Below are positions 1 to 9,000 of a stretch of DNA of 55,471 nucleotides, piece after piece. The notes beneath the pieces are model-generated. The model did not search any database. It was not told where the DNA came from and worked only from the letters and a program-made list of their open reading frames with translations. The DNA is from Phycisphaerae bacterium. Lineage in GTDB: Bacteria; Planctomycetota; Phycisphaerae; UBA1845; JAFGLZ01. Position 1 is the first letter of the stretch. Every line of letters starts with the position of its first letter. The stretch covers positions 1 through 55,471 of the forward strand of contig JAFGLZ010000113.1 of the NCBI GenBank assembly GCA_016927755.1. The letters run 5' to 3'. A program made the position numbers and the translations under genes.

Positions 1-3000
1 AGGCCCCAGCCCTCCGCCGCCGTGAAGAACGAGACGTGATCCTCCGCCCGCCACACGGGCGCGAAGCCGATCACCCCCGCCGGCCCGTCATGGACGAACC
101 CCTGACACGCCGTCAGCATCGACCAGATGCTCATCGCCCGCGCATAATACTTGCCGCACTCGTCGTCGCCGAACGGATTGCCGCTGTACCCCCAAGACGC
201 CGTGTCCGCCCCCGTTAGACCCGTCCGCTCCCGACCGTCGTACCGATCCGCCACCGCCCGCGCGACCAGGAAGCCCTCCTCGATCATCCCCGCCTGAACC
301 ATCGCCACCGCCGCCGAATACTCGAACCCCGTCATCACCTCGTCGGCATACAGCATGTGATTCGCCGGGCGATCGTCCTTCGGCCACGTGATCATCTGCA
401 TGCCCGCGTCGTCGTCGTGGACGAACTTCCTCGGCCGCTGCGGAACGCCGTGGAAGTTGTCCTGGAAGTTGTTCTTCAGCAACGCCCGCAACGCCGATCG
501 AACCCGATCCGGCGGATACAACCAGCCCAGGTCCAACTGATGCGCCCACCACTGCCCCAGCACCTGATCGATGTGGCACCCGTCGTTGTAGTCCCGGTGC
601 GGAATCGATTCGGGAATCTGGATGTAGTACTCCCCGTTGAACAGCGTCTCGTCCTGTTTCTTGCAGCCGCTCTCGGCGATCCGCCGATACTGCTCGGCCG
701 CCGAGCCGTACCCCGCCAGGTCCGCCATCCTCGCCGCCGCGCGGAGCGCCGCCAGATACAGCGTCCCCAGCCACGACGAGCTCCCGCCAAGATCGCAGTC
801 CAGCGTGTTGTGCTGCACCCCGCCGAGCACGCCGTCCTGGTCGGCGTCCCACCGGTTGATTACGTGGTCCATCGCCTTCTTGATCCTCGGCCAGTGGACC
901 TCGAGCCAGTGGCTGTCCGAGCTGGTCAGGTGTTCACGATACGCCTCCAACACCTCGCCGCACTGCCCGTCGCACGCCTGGCCGTGCTTGGGCAGCCGGA
1001 AGGGGATACCCCCATCCGTCTGCTGATAACGCAGCGCCTGCTGACGCATCCGACGGGCGATGCTGGGGAAAAGCCTCGCGTGCGCCTGCGCGTAGTGCCA
1101 CACGTGGGCGCAGTTGCCGTAACAGCACCCCGCCCCCGGGCAACACCCTTCCCACCCGCCGAAGAAATCGTCCTGCGACCAGAAGCACGTCTTGCTCCGC
1201 AGCACCGCTACCTGCGAGCTGATCCGATCCAGCAGCCAGTACGGCAGGTTCGACGCGTACAACGTGTCGTGATACAGCCGCGTCTGCCCCGTCAGCGACG
1301 CCATGCGCTTACAGACGTCCCCCGCGACGTCCAACGCGCTCGTCCACCAGTTGGCGTACATGTTCCCCTCGCCGGCCCACTCCTTCGTCCCGTGTCGACC
1401 GTTGGGGAAGTGCCATGCCAGAACGAACGATACCGTCTTGCTCTCGCCCGGCTTCAGCGACACGCCCGCGGCCAGCGCGCCGTCCAACGTCTCGCCCCCC
1501 GGCGACGGACCCGCCGTCTCGCCCCCCGCCAGCGCCCCATCGTCCACGAAGTCCTTGTGCAGCGAGTCCAAGTCGTGCCACCCCGTCGCGCCCGTGACCT
1601 CCTCCGCCATGACCGCTAGCGCCATGTCCCCATGGCCCGGCGCCGTCTTCGGCCCGTCGGACGTCATGTGCAGCACCGTCGCGCCCTCCTGCCGCAGCAG
1701 GCGATTCCGATTCCCGCCATACTCCCCACAGCGACGCCCCTCGATCTTGTCCTTGCCGGTGAAGCCCACCGCGTTCTGCTGGCTCGAAAGCAACGCCGCC
1801 TCGACCGGCTTGTCGCTCGTGTTCTTGACCGTGATGTTGAAGATCGCGCACGGAATCGCCGAATCCTTGGCGTTCTGCGGGATCAGCGGGCTGAAGACCT
1901 CCATGCTCACCGCCACCGGCAAGGCGCCATCCTCGAAGTCGTACCAGCCGAACGGATACTCCCCGCGGAACCTCACGTCGGCCATCGGCTCGAACGGCCC
2001 GACCGGCGAGGTCTGAAGCCCCCGAACGATCGCCGCCCCACCGGCCGTCTTGGCACGGACCGCCAGGAAGCTGCGCGGCACGAACGCCCCCTGGAAGTTG
2101 TTGAAGATCTGCCAGATCGCAAGCTCCGCGTTGCCGTTCATCTGGATGCAGCCCGCCCCGATACCCCCCAGCGGCAATCGGATGCCCGTCAGGTTCTCGC
2201 CGCGATAGACCCGCGTCTCACCCCGATCGAGCAGCCGTGGGTCCTTCATCCGCTTGGCCAGCACCTCCATCTGACGTTTCCTCCTAGCCTCCAGTCGCGA
2301 GAGCCGCTCCTTGCGGAGCGCCTCCTTCTTCGCCAGGATCGCCTGCCGCCTCTCCGCCCACCCCAGCGCCTCCACGTGACGAATGACGTCCGCTTCGGTC
2401 AGCGCCCGCCCGTGGATGGCCACCTCGTCAATCTCGCACGGACACTGCTCATATCCCCGCCCGTCCGCCGCGCCGATCCGCAGCGGCAGATCCTTCTGAG
2501 AGAACGTGAAGCTGCCCCCCCGAATGGACGCCGCCTCCGCCCCGTCCAGAAACACGTCCATGCCCTGAGCCGTCGCCGCCACCGCCAGGTGATACCACCG
2601 GCCCACCTTCAACGGCGACTCGGGGAAGTCCGCCCGCAGCACCGCGCTGCCGTTCCAGATCAGCAGCGCCGTCAGGTCCTGGCTGAGGTGCAAGCTGTAA
2701 CGCGTTACCTTGTTGTCCGCCTCGCCGCGCTTGGCGATCAGACACGCGTTGCAGTCGGGCTTGACCGTCAGCTTGAACAGCAGCTCAACCGTGGTCTCAG
2801 GCACGTCAAGTTCCGGCGTCTTCTCCACCGTGACGAACTGCCCCTTGTCCAGCACCAGGGCCTTGCCCACCGGACCCGTGACGTATCGCGCCCCCTCGCC
2901 GTGAAGCGCCCCGCCCTTGCGCGTCTTCGTGTCGATCAGATCCCCCTCGAATCGCCAATAGCCGACCAGACCCGGCTCCGCCAGGATCGTCCGCGGGTAC

Positions 3001-3089
3001 GCCTCCGCCGGACCCTCCGCTCGACAGACCGACCAACCGCCCGTCACGATCAAGACCATCCATACGAGGTAGGTCATAGGGCATCTCAT
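1..3089 (-). CDS. GH116-type glycosidase with N-terminal LamG-like domain (3' end missing)
   Basis: The reading frame runs from an ATG at 3089 off the left window edge; only the extreme C-terminus is missing. AGAGGAG lies 8 nt before the ATG and supports this start. A signal peptide (MRCPMTYLVWMVLIVTGGW...) is followed by a concanavalin/LamG-like domain (about residues 30-230, 'GYWRFEGDL', 'DEVAIHGRAL'). Next come the GH116 N-terminal signature 'LPLGGIGAGCIQMNG' and the alpha-helical catalytic barrel (DUF608) with 'GGWEGCCPGAGCCYGNCAHV', 'GVQHNTLDCDL', 'SSWLGTLYLAALRAA' and 'DQVLGQWW'. GH116 enzymes (GBA2-like) are retaining beta-glucosidases, glucosylceramidases or beta-xylosidases; the exact substrate cannot be read here. 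Probably exported. Cotranscribed with the upstream hydrolase, 49 bp away. LamG may bind polysaccharide (inference). Confidence 0.88.
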   Translation of the reverse strand, partial: MRCPMTYLVWMVLIVTGGWSVCRAEGPAEAYPRTILAEPGLVGYWRFEGDLIDTKTRKGGALHGEGARYVTGPVGKALVLDKGQFVTVEKTPELDVPETTVELLFKLTVKPDCNACLIAKRGEADNKVTRYSLHLSQDLTALLIWNGSAVLRADFPESPLKVGRWYHLAVAATAQGMDVFLDGAEAASIRGGSFTFSQKDLPLRIGAADGRGYEQCPCEIDEVAIHGRALTEADVIRHVEALGWAERRQAILAKKEALRKERLSRLEARRKRQMEVLAKRMKDPRLLDRGETRVYRGENLTGIRLPLGGIGAGCIQMNGNAELAIWQIFNNFQGAFVPRSFLAVRAKTAGGAAIVRGLQTSPVGPFEPMADVRFRGEYPFGWYDFEDGALPVAVSMEVFSPLIPQNAKDSAIPCAIFNITVKNTSDKPVEAALLSSQQNAVGFTGKDKIEGRRCGEYGGNRNRLLRQEGATVLHMTSDGPKTAPGHGDMALAVMAEEVTGATGWHDLDSLHKDFVDDGALAGGETAGPSPGGETLDGALAAGVSLKPGESKTVSFVLAWHFPNGRHGTKEWAGEGNMYANWWTSALDVAGDVCKRMASLTGQTRLYHDTLYASNLPYWLLDRISSQVAVLRSKTCFWSQDDFFGGWEGCCPGAGCCYGNCAHVWHYAQAHARLFPSIARRMRQQALRYQQTDGGIPFRLPKHGQACDGQCGEVLEAYREHLTSSDSHWLEVHWPRIKKAMDHVINRWDADQDGVLGGVQHNTLDCDLGGSSSWLGTLYLAALRAAARMADLAGYGSAAEQYRRIAESGCKKQDETLFNGEYYIQIPESIPHRDYNDGCHIDQVLGQWWAHQLDLGWLYPPDRVRSALRALLKNNFQDNFHGVPQRPRKFVHDDDAGMQMITWPKDDRPANHMLYADEVMTGFEYSAAVAMVQAGMIEEGFLVARAVADRYDGRERTGLTGADTASWGYSGNPFGDDECGKYYARAMSIWSMLTACQGFVHDGPAGVIGFAPVWRAEDHVSFFTAAEGWG

Positions 3090-3138
3090 GCTCAGGACTC
3101 CTCTGACGAAACGACGAACTCGCTCGCAAGACAGCCGT

Positions 3139-5073
3139 CTACTCACGCGACACGATCGGCAGGACGATCCGAGACGGGCGCTCCGTAGCCCGATGAACCT
3201 TGATCGCCGGCGGCGGACCCGGCGGATTCGCGAAGTGATCCACGTCCGCCCCGCCCACCGCCACGCGGATCCGATGACCCGCCTTGAACAGATGCGACAC
3301 CGGAAACAGATCGAACGTCAGCTCGGCCGCCTGTCCGGGCGTCAGTAACGCCGCATCGGCCCGCCGGAATGTTCGATATGGCACCGTCTGCCGATACGGC
3401 GGCGCTTCCTTACTGAGCGTGCGGTGCAGCGCTCGCAGCATCCCCTCCGTAATCAAATGGACGTTCCCCTCGGCATCGACGTCCTCGAGATAAGCGAAGA
3501 AGTTGCCGTCCTTCCTCGGCGACGAGACCCAGAGCGTCACGACCGGGTGCCCCGTCACCTCGACGTCCTTCTCCAGCGGCCCCGTCGTATAGCACTGCAG
3601 CTTCTTGTCCTGCGCCGGCCGATCCGGGTAGATCACCGCGCCGCCCATCACCAGACAGTTCCAGCGCGACTTGCCGCCCGTGCCGTGCGTGTAGTCGAGC
3701 TCGCGCTCGTCCGCCGCATCGGGCGCCGTCGGCTTGCTTGTCCCCAAGACGCCCTCGGCCCCGAACCAGAACGTCCGCGCCTCGGACCGCGGAGGCCATT
3801 CGTCCGCCGCCTTCCACGCCTCCTGGCCCATCGTGTAGTAGTGGATGGGCTTCTCGCCCTCGATGCCCGTCTTCGCGCCCCGCAGATGATGCTCGAAGAA
3901 CCGAAACACCTCGATGTACAAGTTGAACTGCGCCCTGCCTCCCCCGAACGGGCTGCAGTTCACCTCTCCCCCGTGGTTCCACGGTCCCAGCAGCAAACGA
4001 TTCTTCTTCCCGGTCAGCGTGCGGTGACGCTTGATCGCCGAATGCGCGAACGCCGCGTCATACCAACTGCTTACACCGTACACCGCCACCCCGCACGCAT
4101 CGATCGCCTTGGTATAGACGTACGGGCTCATGGATTCGAGCCCGAGCGTCCAGTCGTACGGGATCTGATCGTCCCGATACATCAGCCGAAGCGCCGTCTC
4201 GTGCAGGTCCCAATTGTACGCATGAGACTTCACCGCCGCCGCAAGAAGCGCCCCGTCCGCGTCCGCCTCCACCGGCCGGACCCCCTCGCACAGCAGCTTG
4301 ATCATCGGACCGTACCGCTCGACGACCAGATCCGGCAGCCTATTCCGGTCCAGCGCCTTGCCGAGACCGCCCCACACCTGCGTGAACCACGACAGATGGA
4401 TCCCGCCCGGATACAGCACCTCCTGATACGGATCGAACATGGAGAACAGCGGCGCGATCGCCTTGACCGCCGGGTGCTTGTTCGACGCCAACAGCTCCGC
4501 TGTCCCACCGTCGTACGACACCCCGGCCGCGCAGACCTGACCGTCAGACCACGGCTGCCGAATGATCCAGTCGACGATGTCAAACCCGTCCCGGATCTCG
4601 TCGGGCGAGTACTCGCAAGGTCGATACCCGAACGACGCCCCCGACCCGCGAACGTCCGCCGCCACCCACGCGTACCCCCGCGGCACCAACACCTTCCTCA
4701 ACCCGGGCAGTCGCTCCGACTCCCGGACCCTGTCCAGCGGCGGCTTGTACGCAACCGACCGCCAGTACCGCGTCTGGTGCAGCAGCGTCGGGATCTTCTC
4801 CCCCGCCGCCAACCCCTCGGGCAGGAACACCATGACGGCGATCTTGCACCCGTCGCGCATCGTAATGTACTGGCTCGATCGGACCTCGCCCTCGTAGCGC
4901 GGACCGAACGCCTTCGCCACGCCCCGTTGGTCGTACCAGGCCTTGTCCTTCGGTTCCGACGCAAGCGCATCACGCCCGCCCACCGTCATCAGCCCGACCA
5001 GAACGACCACCAAGCTCGACACGAATCGTGCCAGGCCGACACGCCCCCCAAATCCCCAAACAGGCTTCATCAC
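3139..5073 (-). CDS. Exported CocE/NonD (peptidase S15-like) alpha/beta hydrolase
   Basis: The 644-residue product has an N-terminal signal peptide ('SSLVVVLVGLMTVGG', cleavage near 'ALAS'). An alpha/beta hydrolase core follows with the nucleophile elbow 'GVSYDGG' (Ser about residue 185) and 'LLLGPWNHGG', matching the His region of cocaine esterase. The C-terminal jelly-roll domain of X-Pro dipeptidyl-peptidase/CocE proteins is present ('TGHPVVTLWVSS', 'AGHRIRVAVGGAD'). Family members cleave esters, amides or prolyl dipeptides; the substrate is not predictable. The first codon is GTG at 5073 followed directly by ATG at 5070; GGAGG at 5081-5085 fits GTG slightly better (7 nt). It is the first gene of a probable two-gene unit with the GH116 glycosidase. 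Confidence 0.88.
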   Translation of the reverse strand: MMKPVWGFGGRVGLARFVSSLVVVLVGLMTVGGRDALASEPKDKAWYDQRGVAKAFGPRYEGEVRSSQYITMRDGCKIAVMVFLPEGLAAGEKIPTLLHQTRYWRSVAYKPPLDRVRESERLPGLRKVLVPRGYAWVAADVRGSGASFGYRPCEYSPDEIRDGFDIVDWIIRQPWSDGQVCAAGVSYDGGTAELLASNKHPAVKAIAPLFSMFDPYQEVLYPGGIHLSWFTQVWGGLGKALDRNRLPDLVVERYGPMIKLLCEGVRPVEADADGALLAAAVKSHAYNWDLHETALRLMYRDDQIPYDWTLGLESMSPYVYTKAIDACGVAVYGVSSWYDAAFAHSAIKRHRTLTGKKNRLLLGPWNHGGEVNCSPFGGGRAQFNLYIEVFRFFEHHLRGAKTGIEGEKPIHYYTMGQEAWKAADEWPPRSEARTFWFGAEGVLGTSKPTAPDAADERELDYTHGTGGKSRWNCLVMGGAVIYPDRPAQDKKLQCYTTGPLEKDVEVTGHPVVTLWVSSPRKDGNFFAYLEDVDAEGNVHLITEGMLRALHRTLSKEAPPYRQTVPYRTFRRADAALLTPGQAAELTFDLFPVSHLFKAGHRIRVAVGGADVDHFANPPGPPPAIKVHRATERPSRIVLPIVSRE

Positions 5074-5200
5074 CGATACGCCTCCATTTCACGCCGATCA
5101 AACCCCTCCGCACCTCCGGAAGTGTACCCGCGGCAGGGGGCACGGCTCAAACGCCGCCAACGGTGCCGGATGAGCCGTCGGCCGCTCGCCGGACGCGTGG

Positions 5201-5219
5201 CATGGGCATCTTGCCCATG
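5201..5219. repeat. Intergenic palindrome CATGGGCA-TCT-TGCCCATG
   Basis: Perfect 8-bp inverted repeat with a 3-nt loop in the 560-bp spacer between the CocE gene and the zinc-ribbon gene. It reads as a small dispersed palindromic element and resembles the other intergenic palindromes here (5339-5353, 23863-23879). Apart from these palindromes and the promoter-like pair at 5460-5489, I see nothing gene-like in 5074-5636. Confidence 0.4.
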
Positions 5220-5338
5220 ACGAACACGGACAAGATCTGCCTTCGGCGGATGCCGCCGAGGCGCGGATTCATGCAAGGTCATCCGGTGTCCGGTCGCGAG
5301 TCATCTGCGAGACCGAGGGAATGCCAGAGGGAAGGCGA

Positions 5339-5353
5339 GGCTCCCGCCGAGCC
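5339..5353. repeat. Intergenic hairpin GGCTC-CCGCC-GAGCC
   Basis: A 5-bp GC-rich stem with a 5-nt loop inside the motif GGCGAGGCTCCCGCCGAGCC. A second fold (GGCG with CGCC) is possible. Probably the same class of short dispersed element as the palindrome 120 bp upstream. Confidence 0.3.
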
Positions 5354-5459
5354 GCGGTCAAATGAACCAGACTCCCCTCGGCAAGAACACCCAACACCAA
5401 TATCCGTGCCGCAACGATCCTGAAGTCCACCCGAGCGCCCACCCAACCCGGGAAAACCC

Positions 5460-5489
5460 TTGACTTGTCAACCGGCCTCGGGCTATAAG
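5460..5489 (+). promoter_or_regulatory. Sigma70-like promoter for the zinc-ribbon gene
   Basis: TTGACT (5460-5465) and TATAAG (5484-5489), spaced 18 bp. This is the best -35/-10 pair in the spacer, and it would give a leader of about 140 nt before the ATG at 5637. Prediction by eye only. Confidence 0.35.
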
Positions 5490-5636
5490 TGAAAGACGTA
5501 CCCTCCGGCACGGACGCGGGACGGTCACGGGGATTGCAGCCACCTCTAAATCGCCGATCGTCGCCAGAGCGTCGATCAAGACCCACGGCCACTAGAGATC
5601 AAAAGCTCCTGGGAACCCTTACGAGGAGGCTCCGCC

Positions 5637-5951
5637 ATGGCGGACAGCCACTTTGGCTGCTTCTGTGCATGGGCAAGCCCCGGCGCGCCCGTCTACGTCA
5701 CCTGCCCGTCGTGCTCACACCCCGCCATCATCCCCCGGGGCTCGATCGGGCAGCGCCAAGTGTGCAGGCAATGCTACTGCCTCTACGTCGTCACCGACCC
5801 CGAGTCCATGACCGCCCAAGTGGAGCTGTGGTTCCCCGAGCCAAACCTGCTCCTGGCCGCGTCAGCCAACACACGCGACGACCCAATCGCCGCCGCCATC
5901 CGCTCCGCCGTCCTCAACGAACGGTCCACCCCCTCGGCCTTGGCGGGTTAG
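5637..5951 (+). CDS. Small zinc-ribbon protein of unknown function
   Basis: A 104-residue protein. GAGGAGG lies 7 nt before the ATG, which supports a real gene. Two CxxC knuckles, 'CPSC' (about residues 24-27) and 'CRQC' (about 43-46), are spaced as in a zinc ribbon; two further Cys lie near the N-terminus ('FGCFCAW'). The remainder is predicted soluble, with an acidic/hydrophobic segment ('VELWFPEPNLLLAASAN') and no membrane anchor. It is convergent with the giant CsgG-like gene to the right and has its own promoter-like sequence. Similar short zinc-ribbon proteins are common in Planctomycetota, but I cannot assign a role. A rubredoxin is unlikely because the CxxCG pattern is absent. Confidence 0.75.
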   Translation: MADSHFGCFCAWASPGAPVYVTCPSCSHPAIIPRGSIGQRQVCRQCYCLYVVTDPESMTAQVELWFPEPNLLLAASANTRDDPIAAAIRSAVLNERSTPSALAG

Positions 5952-6016
5952 AACCGACTTTGAGGGTGGTCCGACGGACTGACTTCCGGGTGGGGCGACC
6001 TGTGCCGCGAACGTGA

Positions 6017-9000
6017 TCATTTCCCGGACGAAGCCGGCATCTGAAGCGCATCAACAAGACGCTTTCGTGCTCGCCACTCCAACCGTTGGAACCTCTCTCG
6101 GACCCGTGCAGCAACCGCTCGCGCTTCCTCGACTTGGCCTTGTGCCGCGAGCATCTCAGTTCGAAGGTACATTCCCGTGAAAACGGCATCGGCGTTCCCA
6201 ATGAGGCCTTCGAGCCTTCGACAACACGTCAGGACTTCGTCCGCGTTGGGTTCGCCCCATCGAAGATGAATCAAGGCCAGAAGCGTCAGGGCTTCAGTAT
6301 CATCCGGATGATCGGCCAATGCCTGCTTCAAGAGGGCGGTTGCCAGGGGCAATCTCCGCATGCCGATCGCGAACTTGGCTTGATCGAGAGGAGAACTTCC
6401 TTGAATGAACTCGCGTTTGCGACGTTCGTATTCGGACGTGCTCATGACGCGCCCCAACCGCTTCGCCTCCGCCATGAAGTCTTCAACGTGGATGTAACCG
6501 AGCGTCAAACAACTGACGAACCACATCCCGTTCGATGTCCCCAACACGCGCCGGAACATCCCGCATGAAAGAGGGCCGTACCAAGTGTCCGCTGCGGGAT
6601 CGTACAACACGCTTCCCCTCTGCTGCGTCCCGCTCCAGACGAGCAGCAACGATCCCACTCGCTCCAGGCCCAGTGGGAGGAAGTTGATCGGCGACTCAGG
6701 CGGCAATGTGATCGGATCCTTCGCCCTGTCCGGCGACTGCTCGAATCGGGCTCCCCAACGCCCACGCAGTTCGCCGTTCGCATCGATCTCGAACAGCCCC
6801 GTCCGACAAGCGTAGAAGCACCGCGACTCGATCCGAACTCCCGACAGGATCGGCCCTGCCTCCTCTGCGTCAAATGACCATCCGTAGGGCCACTCGCGAG
6901 GCAAAGCCCGCATCTCGGGAGTCGCCGTCCGTAGCCCACGCCAAACGCCGAGCGGGCCAATCCCTACGAGGTCCTGCCCGTCTTGCCAAATGAGCCGTAG
7001 TCCGGCGGGCGCGCTTCGATGAAGAAGCCTGACTGTGCCGTGGGCCAGGTCCAGCGTAAAGTGCCCACCGTCACCCGCGCAGTAGACCAGATCCGTGCGG
7101 AGCGGATGGAAGGAGCATACCGAGGCGCCGGGCAACCCCTGAGCCGGTCCCCAGCGAGACCACTGCTCCGTCTTGACGTCTAGCGCCAATAGGCCTGTGC
7201 CTGCCGTACCCAGGAAGAGCTCCCCGTCCACGAACTGGGCCTGAGTTATCCGTAGCGAGGACAAGCCCTCGGGCGCTGGTAGCATCCTCAGTGTGTCCCA
7301 TACGGGCCAGAGCTTCCCCGCCGGGGTCTTCAGTTGCCCCAGTGGACGCCCCGTCTTGTCGAGAGGTAGACAAGCGATTGCCTCGCCGTTCAGTAAGCCA
7401 TCTTTGGTGGCCCCGCCCCTTTTCGAGACAACGGCGTAAAGCTGATCTCCTGCCTGGGCAAGCCCGCCGATGTAGCCCGCCAAGAGCGAATTCCCTGGGC
7501 TTACCTCGATGCCAATCGAGAGGATCTTCGGACCAGGCATCGAGCTCGTTAGCCCCCCGTACCGGTCTCTGCCGAAGTCCCCGAAGAGATCGATCTCTGG
7601 CCAACGAATCTCGACAAACCGCGTTTCTACTTCCCCGCTTTCGAATCCACGTTTCCATCGCGTGTATTCCGCGAAGAGATCGGGGTCGTCGAGTTGAACG
7701 ATGCACTCCTTCAGCAACTGCCAACGCGTGTAGACGGAAGGATGTCGATTCCGCTTCCAGTCAACCACTTCCCTCAAGAGTTGCTTGGCTCTGGCAAGCT
7801 GTCCGTCTTCAATTGCCAATTGGGCGATACGCGTTCGGATGAAGTAGTGATTCTCGATTCCAAGGCCGTACGCGATCGATCTCCTATCCGCCTTCCTCGC
7901 TTGCTGGGCTTGAACCTCACACATGGCCAGCACGCGATCGAGCCACCTCTCTCGATCGGAGAGAGGCAGTCCTCGGTGTCTCATGCCGCCGCAGACCGCC
8001 GCAACGGATGCGTCTATCTTCTCATGCAGAGCGTCGATCGGTGAAGAAAACACCAACTCCACAAGCTCCTTGAGGTATTCAATACACCGCAGCGACCCCG
8101 GGTCCAGCTCGACCTCAATCCTCCCCGCAAGCTCTCTGAAGGGACTGCCTGACAAGATAAGCGGAAGGAATCCGCTGATCTCCATGATGCGCCTCGGACT
8201 AGGTTCGAAGTCGCGCAAATAGCGCAGCATCTCCGGCAGCAGTTCTTGAGTCACTTCATCGGACGGGACTTCCGCTCGCTGGCAAAAATACGCCATGCCG
8301 ATCAGGGAGATGACGTGTTCGTACCTCGCGTTCTCGGAGGTCGGATCAAGTTTGACAGCCGCTCCGGTGTGGTGGAGTCGCTTTCGATACTTCTGGCGGC
8401 AGCGCGACATCGCTTCTTCGGTGTTGTCGGCCGGTTGCCTGTATACGACCCAGTAGGCGTGTGGTCCCGATGCCCCCTTTGGCATGAATAGGGATGTCGC
8501 GGCCTCGATCTCGACTGCGGCCTGTCGGCGGCGGACTGCGTAGTCGTCGAGGACGTCGCGCGCGGCCGTCCGATCGATCTCGGACAGACACCGCGACAGC
8601 TTCTCCCAAGCCTGTGTGACTAGAGCGTCGTATCCCCCGATCGTGCCGGAAATCGCCAGACGAGTCTCATGCCGTTGCGGGCCCTCCCGAACGGATAGCT
8701 TGAGCGTGACGACCGTTTCCTCAAACGTCTTGCCAAGGGCCTCGCGCTCTTCGAGCTCGTACCCGATCACGGCATCTGCCTGAGGCGCGAAGTGACGTCC
8801 CCCAGGAAGACGGCTTAGTCCCATCATCAACAGCAGCGATTCCTCCTTGCTGGAACCGGCTTCGATATGGCGAACGCATAGGACTTGCGAGGAACGAGAG
8901 AGGCATTCCTTCAGCAGTTGATCGAGCCGTGTCACGAAGGGCAGTAGGCGATCGTTGCGGAACATCTGGCCGGGTTCCATAACCCGGACCTTCAGTTTTC

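Noticed and set aside
357..3188. Long plus-strand frames opposite the GH116 gene
   Set aside because: The minus-strand frame is continuous with GH116 motifs and a good start; the plus-strand frames carry only low-complexity basic sequence.
3424..5220. Long plus-strand open frame of about 600 codons opposite the CocE gene
   Set aside because: Arginine/proline-rich translation with no motifs; it mirrors the antisense of a clearly conserved hydrolase and reflects high GC.
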